Assembly (NCBI GenBank): GCA_017461065.1
Contig: JAFTZC010000014.1
Location: 1 to 54,370, forward strand
Origin: Clostridia bacterium
Lineage (GTDB): Bacteria; Bacillota; Clostridia; Christensenellales; DTU072
Reading direction: 5' to 3'
DNA: 54,370 nt
Shown: positions 1-7,482 of the stretch, piece by piece
Layout: the number at the start of each line of letters is the position of its first letter
Position numbering within the stretch: position 1 is the first letter of the stretch
Program-made: the position numbers and the translations under genes
Notes under the pieces: generated by a model
What the model saw: only the letters and a program-made list of their open reading frames with translations
What the model was told of the DNA's origin: nothing
The model's database searches: none

Positions 1-48
1 AAATCGGGGGATATATTATATCTCCAAAACGATATTCCGTGAGGTAGT

Positions 49-1131
49 ATGATAAAGGTTATTGCAATTTTTGGTGGCGACTCCACCGAGCACGACGTCA
101 GCATTATAACGGCGGTTGAAGCGATGAACGCCGTAAACTACGTTGACTACAAGGTATACCCGGCATATATATTGGACGGCGCTTGGTACACGGGCGAAGA
201 TATGTTGGAAGTGGGCACTTTTGTGGATTTTGAGCCCAAAAAGCACAAAAAAATAAGGCTAATCGGGCGTGAACTACAGTATCAAAAGGGAAAGCGGTGG
301 AAGCACCTTGACGACGTAGACGTAGCTCTCGTACTAACTCACGGTGGCGTGGGCGAGCGCGGAGAGTTGCAAGGCTACCTTGAGCTACAAGGGTTGCCGT
401 ACACTACGGGAGATAGTTCGGCGCTTAGCTTGTGTATGGATAAGTATCTAACCAAAATTGCCGTAAAGGACTTGGGATACGACGTGGTGGCTGGCGTAAA
501 AATCAGTGACGATTGCCCCGAAACTGCGCTAAAAGTTGCAAAAAAGCTGGGATATCCCTTGTTTGTCAAGCCAAACGGACAGGGCAGTAGTATAGGGGTA
601 GGCTATGCCCTGGGCGAAAAAGAGCTGCTTGAAAAGGTGGAAGTGGCTCTTAGTTACGATGCCCAAGTGCTAATTGAAAGGGGTATGCAAAATTTCGCGG
701 AGTACAACTGCGCCGTGCTTGCGCTTGGAGACACGATAGTGGTTTCCGAAGTGGAAAAACCGCTAACTGCCCACGATTTTTTGAGTTTTGAAGACAAATA
801 TATGGCGTTTTCCAAGGGTGAGAGCTACGATAAGCGCGAGTTCCCTGCAAAAATAAGCGACGAGCTCCGCCAAAAAATAAAATCCATCGCAGGGGATATT
901 TTCCTAAAATTCAATCTAAAAGGGGTGGTGCGCTTTGATTTCATATATGCCGATAAGCTCTATCTCAACGAAATCAACGCCGTACCCGGCTCGCTCGCAC
1001 ACTATCTATTCCCCGACTACACTCATTCGACCTTCCTATCTCTGCTCATCGACGACGCCTTATACCGTAAGAGCAAAAAAAGCGCCGTTTTCAAGTCAAA
1101 CGTACTTAAAATCGGCGCACCTAAAGGTTAA
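49..1131 (+). CDS. ddl: D-alanine--D-alanine ligase
   Basis: ATP-grasp ligase that joins two D-alanines to make the dipeptide end of the peptidoglycan stem; cytoplasmic. The 360-residue protein begins with the family's N-terminal signature (GGDSTEHDVS, residues 9-18). It has the central ATP-grasp lysine/glycine loop (KPNGQGSSIGV, about residue 175) and the C-terminal metal- and substrate-binding stretch (NEINAVPGS, about residue 310). The length is normal. The ATG at 49 follows a GTGAGG Shine-Dalgarno-like stretch. Whatever lies upstream is outside the window. Its stop codon overlaps the stop of the convergent fic gene by a few bases, and no terminator separates them. Confidence 0.96.
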   Translation: MIKVIAIFGGDSTEHDVSIITAVEAMNAVNYVDYKVYPAYILDGAWYTGEDMLEVGTFVDFEPKKHKKIRLIGRELQYQKGKRWKHLDDVDVALVLTHGGVGERGELQGYLELQGLPYTTGDSSALSLCMDKYLTKIAVKDLGYDVVAGVKISDDCPETALKVAKKLGYPLFVKPNGQGSSIGVGYALGEKELLEKVEVALSYDAQVLIERGMQNFAEYNCAVLALGDTIVVSEVEKPLTAHDFLSFEDKYMAFSKGESYDKREFPAKISDELRQKIKSIAGDIFLKFNLKGVVRFDFIYADKLYLNEINAVPGSLAHYLFPDYTHSTFLSLLIDDALYRKSKKSAVFKSNVLKIGAPKG

Positions 1132-2006
1132 ATTCTAATTTTGTAATAATCCATCATACCTTTAAATTTGTCTTGAGCGGCAAGACAGGTGTCTTTTAGA
1201 TAGCCTTTTTCATTGCGCCACTCGGCAAGCCCACGGTAGTAGAAAAATTTAAGACTTTCGTCAATAATAAAAGGAATTATGCCGTTTTTCAAGCATTCTT
1301 TTAGCATAATTAGTCTACCGATTCTGCCGTTGCCGTCTTGGAAAGGGTGGATAACTTCAAATTTATAGTGGAACTCAAGTATATCCTCAAGCGTAGGCTT
1401 TTTGATTTGATTATATGCTTTGATTAACGCACACAATTCTTCCTTAACCAAGTTGGGTGGCGTAGTTTCTCTGCCACCGACTTGATTGGGGTGTAGCTTA
1501 TAATCACCCACTCTAAACCAATTTTTACGTGAGTCGGAAGTGCCGTTTTTTAGTATAAAATGCAATAGTTTTATTAAATCTTGACTAATAGGCTTGTTTG
1601 CAGTCTCGATTATAATGTCAATTGCGCGGAAGTGATTGGTAGTTTCCACTATATCATCAACTTTGATAGTGGCCTTCGAAAAGCCGCCAATCGTGTTGGT
1701 TTCAAAAATATATCTCGTTTGGTCGTGGGTTAAGGTACTGCCTTCAATGTGGTTAGAGTTGAAAGTAAGATCAACCTGCAATTGATGATAAATTCCACCA
1801 CTGATGCCATTATTTTTTTCCCATAGTAGGGTGTCAAGCAGTTTTTTTCTCTCTAACCTAACGGGCTTATCGGCAATTTCGGGTATATACCACGTTTTTC
1901 CTTTGAGTATGGCGCCATCAACTCTGTTTTCAGAGCAATAAAAACGCACGCTTGGCTCCGAAACGCCCCATTTTTTAGCAGTTTCACTTACGTTTAGATA
2001 TTTCAT
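1128..2006 (-). CDS. Fic family protein with N-terminal helix-turn-helix-like domain
   Basis: Fic proteins transfer AMP (or another nucleotide part) to hydroxyl side chains of target proteins. The catalytic loop is intact: HPFQDGNGRIGR begins at His220. An N-terminal inhibitory motif of the S/T-x-x-x-E-G type is present (Ser84 to Glu88-Gly89, SNHIEG), which places it with the self-inhibited Fic enzymes. Residues 1-50 (NVSETAKKWGVSEPSVRFYC) resemble a small MerR/excisionase-like DNA-binding domain, so it may regulate its own promoter. That promoter has an inverted repeat inside it. ATG at 2006 follows AAGGAAG. The target protein cannot be told from sequence. It is a single-gene accessory unit convergent with ddl. 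Confidence 0.9.
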   Translation of the reverse strand: MKYLNVSETAKKWGVSEPSVRFYCSENRVDGAILKGKTWYIPEIADKPVRLERKKLLDTLLWEKNNGISGGIYHQLQVDLTFNSNHIEGSTLTHDQTRYIFETNTIGGFSKATIKVDDIVETTNHFRAIDIIIETANKPISQDLIKLLHFILKNGTSDSRKNWFRVGDYKLHPNQVGGRETTPPNLVKEELCALIKAYNQIKKPTLEDILEFHYKFEVIHPFQDGNGRIGRLIMLKECLKNGIIPFIIDESLKFFYYRGLAEWRNEKGYLKDTCLAAQDKFKGMMDYYKIRI

Positions 2007-2025
2007 ACTTAACTTCCTTAGCCTA

Positions 2026-2054
2026 ATTATAACACTTTATCGGCAAAAATACAA
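2026..2054 (-). promoter_or_regulatory. sigma-A promoter of the fic gene
   Basis: On the minus strand, TTGTAT (complement of 2049-2054) and TATAAT (complement of 2026-2031) are separated by exactly 17 bp. The predicted start near 2019 leaves a leader of about 13 nt holding the AAGGAAG ribosome site. Confidence 0.75.
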
Positions 2055-2096
2055 GCCTAAATATGATAAAAGTATTGCAAAAATATTGCCGATAAA
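2036..2096. promoter_or_regulatory. 11-bp inverted repeat, candidate fic operator
   Basis: TTTATCGGCAA at 2036-2046 is mirrored perfectly by TTGCCGATAAA at 2086-2096. The proximal half fills most of the -35/-10 spacer of the fic promoter, the typical place for a repressor site. The distal half lies about 40 bp upstream of the -35. The regulator is not known; Fic's own N-terminal domain is one candidate. Confidence 0.5.
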
Positions 2097-2185
2097 ACGC
2101 GATTCTTTAGCGAATAGCATTGTCAAATGCGAATTTTCTCAAGGCGCAGTAGGTCTACTACAGCAACCTTATTCTTCACTCCCAT
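2097..2185. repeat. degenerate palindromic element with the shared core
   Basis: No gene is seen here. The stretch is bounded by direct repeats ATAAAACGCG (2092-2101 and 2184-2193). It holds a small hairpin GCATT-gtca-AATGC and a core, GGCGCAGTA with its partner ACAGCAACC (about 2143-2167). The same core words recur in the element at 11390-11515. It is probably an older, decayed copy of that element. Confidence 0.5.
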
Positions 2186-2312
2186 AAAACGCGTTAGTTT
2201 GGATGAAAGCCGACGGAAAAGATAAAAGCTCACGAAGCGGAGCGTACTTGGCGTACGTGACCGAGTGAGCTTTTGTGTTTTTTCTATTGATTTCGCCAAA
2301 ATAACGCGTTTT
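2186..2312. repeat. 127-bp palindromic element
   Basis: The whole stretch folds into one long imperfect hairpin. The outer tips are a perfect 11-bp inverted repeat, AAAACGCGTTA (2186-2196) and TAACGCGTTTT (2302-2312). Next come arms of about 37 bp with some mismatches, then GCTCAC/GTGAGC, and a centre that reads GTACTTGGCGTAC. The right tip overlaps the stop codon of rqcH. The tip sequence ends in TTTT and could be the original rqcH terminator stem with an element inserted in its loop. A second copy, sharing inner arms and centre but with different tips, lies at 11390-11515. Confidence 0.75.
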
Positions 2313-3981
2313 AAGCTTCTTTTTTTGGTGCAACTATAATAGTCTTATAATTAGTATAGGTTACAAGTCCAATCTTGCCGAGTTTCTTGACGTTCTTCCT
2401 TTCGGTGTAGTCCACTTCGACTTTGGTGTCTTCGCGCCCTTCGGAGTAGTAGGCTACTATCTCGGCTACTCGCTCCAAAACGGTAGGGGGAACGGGTTTG
2501 CCTTTTGATAAAATAACCCCGTGGGAGCCGTGATAGGTCTTGGTGTGAAGCCAGGTATCGTTGCTACTTGCCAAGCCAAAAGTGACTTCGTCGTTTTGCA
2601 AATTGTTCTTGCCGACGTATACTTTAAAGCCAGCGATTTCAAGGGATAGTGGGGGAGTTTTCTTGGGCTTTTTCGGGTTCTTTTTGTGGCTGTCTTTTTG
2701 GACTTGTACGGGCAGTTTTTTTAGGCTGTCAAGCTCCGAGTTAATCTCTTGATACTCGGCTTCCGTCGAGCAGTTTTGCACCGCTACCTTTATGGTTTTA
2801 AGGTATTCCTGTAGCTCCAAAAGTCGCTTTAGTTCTTCCCGTGCGTAGGCTTCCGCGCCCTTTGCTTTGTTGTACCGCTTAAAGTACTTTTCTACGTTCT
2901 TTTGGGGCGAAATAAGGGGATCTAAGGTAATTTCTACCAACCCCGTATTATAAAAATCGTCGCAATTTATAATACTCATACCCTTGTTAATGCGGTAAAT
3001 ATTGCATTTTAAAATTTCGCCGAGTTCTCTATAGCGCTCCTTCTTTTCCGTGTCCAAAAGCGTTTGCTCGTTGTCCTTTATTCTACGCTCGGTTTTGTTG
3101 GTAATGGCCTTTAGTTTTTGGTTGAGCTTTAGGGTGTCGCGTTGCTTTTTTAGAGCTTCGCCCGATGCCTTGTAAAAGGCGTCGATTGCGCCCGACAAAG
3201 TGCTCTCTTTTTTGTACTCGCCCTTGTCCATTCTCGATAGGTATGGGTAGGCGAAAAATCCAACGCATTTGCCCTTATTATCCCATTGGCTGACTGGCTC
3301 GAATAAGTCGCTGTGGTAGCTGTCGTCCACAAGGTTGCTTGCAGCGCTAACGCCCATTTGGTTTACGCGTGCCATAAGCTCAAGCGCGCTTTCCTTGCTG
3401 AGTCCGTTTAGTGTGCCGTATACTTTTTTGACTTCACCACTTGCACAAGCAGCGCTAACGGCTTCAAGGTCGGTTATGCTTGCTTTGCTTTTTGGCGGAT
3501 AGGTGTAGCTCGCTCCAGGGAAAACCACCCTTGACTCAAGGTTCATAACTCTTTTTACGGCGTCGATTATCTTGTAGTCTTCGCGAAGCAAAATAATATT
3601 TGAAGCGCCACCCATAATTTCGATAATCAAACGGAAAGTGGTAGCGTCGTTTAGCTCGTTGCGTGCTACGATTGTGAACTCAAAAAGCCTGTCTTCGTTT
3701 AGGATTTTTACGTCTTCCACCACGCCGAACAGGATATGTTTACGCAGTAACATACAAAAATTGGGTGGAGTGGGGGCGTTTTGGAATCTTACCTTGGTAA
3801 AATGCACTCTCGGAGTATCGGCGCGTGCGCTAAGGTACAAAGCGTGATTTTCTCCGCGCGAACGCACGACGAGCACGACTTCGTCGTCCGAGGGCATACC
3901 GATTTTATCAATTCTTCCGTCGGTAAGGATATCCTTCATCTCGTAAGCGAGAGCTTTTAGCGTTACTAAATCGTTTGGCAT
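2311..3981 (-). CDS. rqcH: NFACT family protein, RqcH (ribosome quality control)
   Basis: RqcH binds stalled 50S-peptidyl-tRNA complexes and adds C-terminal alanine tails that mark the nascent chain for degradation. The 556-residue protein has the NFACT-N domain (residues 1 to about 210), a coiled-coil stretch (about 275-430) and the NFACT-R/DUF814 domain at the C-terminus. Asp97-Arg98, which in Bacillus RqcH are needed for alanyl-tRNA recruitment, are present at exactly these positions (NEDRLF). That argues for true RqcH rather than an old-style fibronectin-binding protein. It is divergent from tig and next to clpP-clpX-lon, the proteases expected to clear tagged chains. No Shine-Dalgarno is seen; the transcript is predicted to be leaderless. 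Confidence 0.93.
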   Translation of the reverse strand: MPNDLVTLKALAYEMKDILTDGRIDKIGMPSDDEVVLVVRSRGENHALYLSARADTPRVHFTKVRFQNAPTPPNFCMLLRKHILFGVVEDVKILNEDRLFEFTIVARNELNDATTFRLIIEIMGGASNIILLREDYKIIDAVKRVMNLESRVVFPGASYTYPPKSKASITDLEAVSAACASGEVKKVYGTLNGLSKESALELMARVNQMGVSAASNLVDDSYHSDLFEPVSQWDNKGKCVGFFAYPYLSRMDKGEYKKESTLSGAIDAFYKASGEALKKQRDTLKLNQKLKAITNKTERRIKDNEQTLLDTEKKERYRELGEILKCNIYRINKGMSIINCDDFYNTGLVEITLDPLISPQKNVEKYFKRYNKAKGAEAYAREELKRLLELQEYLKTIKVAVQNCSTEAEYQEINSELDSLKKLPVQVQKDSHKKNPKKPKKTPPLSLEIAGFKVYVGKNNLQNDEVTFGLASSNDTWLHTKTYHGSHGVILSKGKPVPPTVLERVAEIVAYYSEGREDTKVEVDYTERKNVKKLGKIGLVTYTNYKTIIVAPKKEA

Positions 3982-3987
3982 ATCTCA

Positions 3988-4016
3988 ATTATAACCAAAC
4001 GGGCTTAACTACGCAA
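3988..4016 (-). promoter_or_regulatory. rqcH promoter placing the transcript start at the ATG
   Basis: On the minus strand a TATAAT box (complement of 3988-3993) lies 17 bp from TTGCGT (complement of 4011-4016). Only 6 nt separate the -10 from the ATG at 3981, so transcription should start on or next to the A of the start codon. The -35 matches only 3 of 6 bases. Confidence 0.6.
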
Positions 4017-4043
4017 CCGATTTCTAAGAATTACCAAAAACAG

Positions 4044-4072
4044 TTGCAATTACCCTTTATATTTGTTATTAT
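4044..4072 (+). promoter_or_regulatory. sigma-A promoter of tig
   Basis: TTGCAA (4044-4049), a 17-bp spacer, and TATTAT (4067-4072) preceded by TGT, an extended -10. It is divergent from the rqcH promoter, with the two -35 boxes 27 bp apart. The leader is about 50 nt and ends with a strong TCGGAGG ribosome site before ATG 4129. Confidence 0.75.
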
Positions 4073-4128
4073 ATACGGGCGCACGCAAAAGCGCATTAAC
4101 TCAAGAACAATTCGGAGGTATATAAATT

Positions 4129-5457
4129 ATGGAGTATTCAGTACAAAAACTCGAAAAATCAAAGGTAGAAATCTCTATTTCTATCGAAAAAGAAGAATGG
4201 ATGAGCTACATCCAAGAAGCTTACAACAAGAATAAGCATCGCTATGCTATCGATGGTTTCCGCAAGGGTAAAGTTCCATTTAACTTTATCGTTAAGAGAT
4301 ACGGCATCGAATTCTTCTTTGAAGACGGCGCAGACATCGCTATGAGCAAGACCTATTCGGAAGTTGTCGAAAAGGAAAAGCTTGACGTTGTATCACGTCC
4401 CGAAGTTGACATCAACAACATTGACGAAGACGGTCTCAAGTTCACCGTTGGCGTAGCAGTATATCCTGAGTTCGAAGTTGCTCAATATACCGGTTTGACC
4501 CTAAAGAAGGTTGTAAACAAGGTTAAGAAGGCAGAAATCGATGCAGAAATCAACCGTGAGCTCGAAGGCAACGCACGTTTCATCAACGTAACCGACCGTG
4601 AAGTACAAAGCGGCGATATGCTAACTCTCGATTATAGTGGCGCAGTTGACGGCGTTAAGTTCGAAGGCGGCACTGCAGAAAAGCAAGCACTCACCATTGG
4701 TTCAAACCAATTCATTCCCGGCTTTGAAGACCAACTTATCGGCAAGAAGATTGGCGAAGAATGTGCTATCACCGTAACTTTCCCTGCTGAATATCACGCA
4801 GCTGACCTTGCAGGCAAGGAAGCAGTATTCACCTGCCTTATCCACGAAATCAAGGTTAAGGAACTCCCTGCACTTGACGACGAATTCGCAAAGGATCTTG
4901 GATTTGATAAGCTAACCGCATACAAAGCAGACGTTAAGGCAAGACTTCAAAAGAAGGCTGACGAGCAAGCTATCACCGAAGAAAACGAAGCACTTCTTTC
5001 AAAGATCGTTGATGCAACCGAAGTTGACATTCCCGATTGTATGATCGAAGAAGAACTTGATAGATTTGTCGGCAATATGAAGGCAAATATGGCACAATAC
5101 GGCCTAAAGTTTGAAGATTATCTCAAATATGCACAAACCACCGAAGAAGCAATCCGTGCAGAGCGCAAAGACGCATGTGCAAAGGAACTCAAGATCGGTA
5201 TTGTAATCGAAGCTATCGTTAAGAAGGAAAATCTCGTACCCACCAAGGAAGACTTCGAGCAAGCTATGGAAAAAGCAGCTGAAGAGCAAGGTATGACCAA
5301 AGAAGAGTTTGCTAAGAGCGCAGACGAACGCACCTATAACTATATGATGACTCGTCTAATGGACGAAAAGCTCATCGCATACCTACGCGAGAACAACACC
5401 TTCGAAGAAAAGAAGAGCACCAAGAAGGCAACTGAAAAGGCAAAAGACGCTGAATAA
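4129..5457 (+). CDS. tig: trigger factor (ribosome-bound chaperone, peptidyl-prolyl isomerase)
   Basis: First chaperone to meet nascent chains at the ribosome exit tunnel. The 442-residue length is normal. The N-terminal ribosome-binding domain has the signature loop GFRKGKVP (about residues 44-51). An FKBP-type isomerase domain lies around residues 160-245 (GDMLTLDYSG to FPAEYHAADLAGKEAVF). The rest is the C-terminal substrate-cradling domain, ending in a lysine-rich tail. It is the first gene of tig-clpP-clpX-lon-ysxC, a common order in Clostridia. The start is fixed by GGAGG 12 nt upstream. Confidence 0.97.
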   Translation: MEYSVQKLEKSKVEISISIEKEEWMSYIQEAYNKNKHRYAIDGFRKGKVPFNFIVKRYGIEFFFEDGADIAMSKTYSEVVEKEKLDVVSRPEVDINNIDEDGLKFTVGVAVYPEFEVAQYTGLTLKKVVNKVKKAEIDAEINRELEGNARFINVTDREVQSGDMLTLDYSGAVDGVKFEGGTAEKQALTIGSNQFIPGFEDQLIGKKIGEECAITVTFPAEYHAADLAGKEAVFTCLIHEIKVKELPALDDEFAKDLGFDKLTAYKADVKARLQKKADEQAITEENEALLSKIVDATEVDIPDCMIEEELDRFVGNMKANMAQYGLKFEDYLKYAQTTEEAIRAERKDACAKELKIGIVIEAIVKKENLVPTKEDFEQAMEKAAEEQGMTKEEFAKSADERTYNYMMTRLMDEKLIAYLRENNTFEEKKSTKKATEKAKDAE

Positions 5458-5483
5458 TCTCAAACGCCAAAAATAGCATAAGT

Positions 5484-5514
5484 GCGCCGTTTTGGTCAGA
5501 CTAAAGCGGCGCTC
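5484..5514 (+). terminator. GC-rich hairpin between tig and clpP
   Basis: GCGCCG and CGGCGC pair around an inner stem in which TTTTGGTC partly pairs with GACTAAA. There is no following T-run, so it is more likely a weak attenuator or mRNA-processing hairpin than a full terminator. Confidence 0.4.
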
Positions 5515-5564
5515 TATTGGGTACAATAGTTAGGGGACAAAGCAACGTTATAAGGAGAATTTTT

Positions 5565-6173
5565 ATGGTAAACGAAATCAAATCGGTAATGATGCCGATT
5601 CCAACTGTAATCGAGCAATCCAACAGGGGCTCTACTGCATACGATCTATATTCAAGACTACTTGAAGACAGAATTATTTTCCTAACGGGACAAATTGACG
5701 ATGCGACTGCAAACTTAGTAGTCGGACAGTTGTTATATCTTGAAACTAAGGACCCAACCAAGGATATATGTTTATACATCAACTCACCCGGTGGCTCGGT
5801 TACTGCAGGAATGGCGATATTCGACACTATGAACTACATCAAGTGCGACGTATCGACGATATGCGTAGGTATGGCGGCATCAATGGGCGCATTCCTACTT
5901 GCAGCAGGCACCAAGGGCAAGAGGATTGCTCTTCCCAACAGTGAAGTTATGATTCACCAACCACTCGGCGGAGCACAAGGACAAGCAAGCGACATCAAAA
6001 TCGTTGCCGACCATATCTTGAAAATCAAGGCAAAGCTCAACAAGTTCTTAGCCGAAGCAACGGGCAAGCCCATCGAAGTAATCGAGCGCGACACCGACCG
6101 TGACAACTATATGTCAGCTGAAGAAGCCAAGGCATACGGACTTGTCGACGAAGTTTTCTACACAAGGAAATAG
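5565..6173 (+). CDS. clpP: ATP-dependent Clp protease proteolytic subunit
   Basis: Serine peptidase that forms the barrel used by ClpX and other Clp ATPases. The full catalytic triad is visible: Ser106 in GMAASMG, His131 in MIHQP and Asp180 in DTDRDNY. The spacing His131-Asp180 equals that of the E. coli enzyme. The 202-residue length is typical. I start at 5565 because AAGGAG lies 8 nt upstream and the protein then begins with the usual short, processed N-terminus. An upstream in-frame start at 5517 has no ribosome site. Followed by clpX after 8 nt. Confidence 0.97.
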   Translation: MVNEIKSVMMPIPTVIEQSNRGSTAYDLYSRLLEDRIIFLTGQIDDATANLVVGQLLYLETKDPTKDICLYINSPGGSVTAGMAIFDTMNYIKCDVSTICVGMAASMGAFLLAAGTKGKRIALPNSEVMIHQPLGGAQGQASDIKIVADHILKIKAKLNKFLAEATGKPIEVIERDTDRDNYMSAEEAKAYGLVDEVFYTRK

Positions 6174-6181
6174 GGGTATAG

Positions 6182-7411
6182 ATGGAATTTATAGACGAAA
6201 AACTCAATTGTTCCTTCTGTGGCAAGAGTGAAGACGAAGTCGACGTGCTATACGCAGGTCAAGACGGTGCTTTGATATGCAGAGAGTGTGCCGAAAAGCT
6301 TACCGAGCTATTCCGCAAGGAAGAGCTTGCTGCTAAGCCCGTAGGGGATATCAACCTAATATCTCCAAAGGAGATAAAGGCTAAGCTCGACGAGTATATC
6401 GTAGGCCAAGACGAAGCCAAAAAGATACTATCCGTTGCCGTATACAACCACTACAAGCGTATTGCGGCAAAGGGCTCTGATAAGTATAAAGACGTCGTTT
6501 TGGAAAAGAGCAACATACTTATGCTCGGACCGACGGGAAGCGGCAAGACGCTGCTTGCAAAGACGCTTGCAAGCATCTTGAACGTGCCCTTTGCTATTGC
6601 CGATGCAACCGCACTTACCGAAGCAGGTTACGTAGGCGAAGACGTCGAAAACATACTCCTAAAGCTCATACAAGCATCAAAGGGCGACGTCAAGCGTGCC
6701 GAAAAGGGCATCATTTACATTGACGAAATCGACAAAATCTGTCGCAAGTCGGAAAACGTCTCTATCACTCGTGACGTATCGGGCGAAGGCGTACAACAAG
6801 CGCTACTCAAAATTTTGGAGTCTACGGTAGCAAACGTACCACCGCAAGGGGGCAGAAAACATCCCCAGCAGGAGTTTATTCCAATTGATACCACCGATAT
6901 ATTGTTTATATGTGGCGGTGCGTTCGTAGGGCTCGAAAAGATAGTTGACAAGCGCAAGGACACTTCGTCTATCGGCTTTAACGCAAACCTAAGGAACAGC
7001 GAAGAAAGCTACTCCGAGATGATGAGCGACCTACGTCCCGACGACCTAATAAAGTTTGGCTTAATCCCCGAATTCGTAGGCAGAATACCCGTCGTAGCGG
7101 TACTTGACCCACTTGACGAAAAGGCACTCGTCAACATTTTGAAAGAGCCTAAGAACGCGCTCACCAAGCAGTACCAAAAGCTACTTGATATGGACGGCGT
7201 AGAGCTCGAGTTTAGTGACGAAGCGCTAAGCGCCATAGCCGACAAGGCGTTGAAGCTCAAGACGGGCGCAAGAGGACTACGTACGATAGTCGAAAACGCC
7301 ATACTCGGCGTTATGTACGAAGTACCGGGCGACAAGACGATATCAAAAATCGTCATCACACCCGAGTGCATAAGCGGCACCGCCAAGCCCACGATTATAC
7401 GCGTGGCATAG
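6182..7411 (+). CDS. clpX: Clp protease ATP-binding subunit ClpX
   Basis: AAA+ unfoldase that recognises tagged proteins and feeds them to ClpP. The N-terminal zinc-binding domain has all four cysteines (Cys10, Cys13, Cys33, Cys36). Walker A GPTGSGKT lies near residue 117, followed by the pore-loop and Walker B (IIYIDEIDK) regions. The IGF-type loop for ClpP docking is seen as SIGFNANLR. Length 409 is normal. It sits 8 nt after clpP, so the two are made together. Confidence 0.97.
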   Translation: MEFIDEKLNCSFCGKSEDEVDVLYAGQDGALICRECAEKLTELFRKEELAAKPVGDINLISPKEIKAKLDEYIVGQDEAKKILSVAVYNHYKRIAAKGSDKYKDVVLEKSNILMLGPTGSGKTLLAKTLASILNVPFAIADATALTEAGYVGEDVENILLKLIQASKGDVKRAEKGIIYIDEIDKICRKSENVSITRDVSGEGVQQALLKILESTVANVPPQGGRKHPQQEFIPIDTTDILFICGGAFVGLEKIVDKRKDTSSIGFNANLRNSEESYSEMMSDLRPDDLIKFGLIPEFVGRIPVVAVLDPLDEKALVNILKEPKNALTKQYQKLLDMDGVELEFSDEALSAIADKALKLKTGARGLRTIVENAILGVMYEVPGDKTISKIVITPECISGTAKPTIIRVA

Positions 7412-7436
7412 GTCAAAACACCAATAATTTACATTG

Positions 7437-7463
7437 ATTTTATCACCCTTGCGGTGATAAAAT
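7437..7463. promoter_or_regulatory. perfect 11-bp hairpin before lon
   Basis: ATTTTATCACC (7437-7447) and GGTGATAAAAT (7453-7463) are perfect inverted repeats around a 5-nt loop. No T-run follows and the ribosome site of lon comes 9 nt later. It could be an operator for lon or an mRNA hairpin at the clpX-lon junction. It does not match the CIRCE or CtsR consensus. Confidence 0.5.
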
Positions 7464-7482
7464 TGTCTATAAGGATAAACTT

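Noticed and set aside
2186-2312. Classical MITE with terminal inverted repeats and target duplication
   Set aside because: The outer repeats differ between the two copies, so they are not fixed transposase sites.
7411-7425. CtsR heptad (GGTCAAA) after clpX
   Set aside because: A single heptad without the tandem partner is expected by chance, and it lies at the end of clpX rather than at a promoter.
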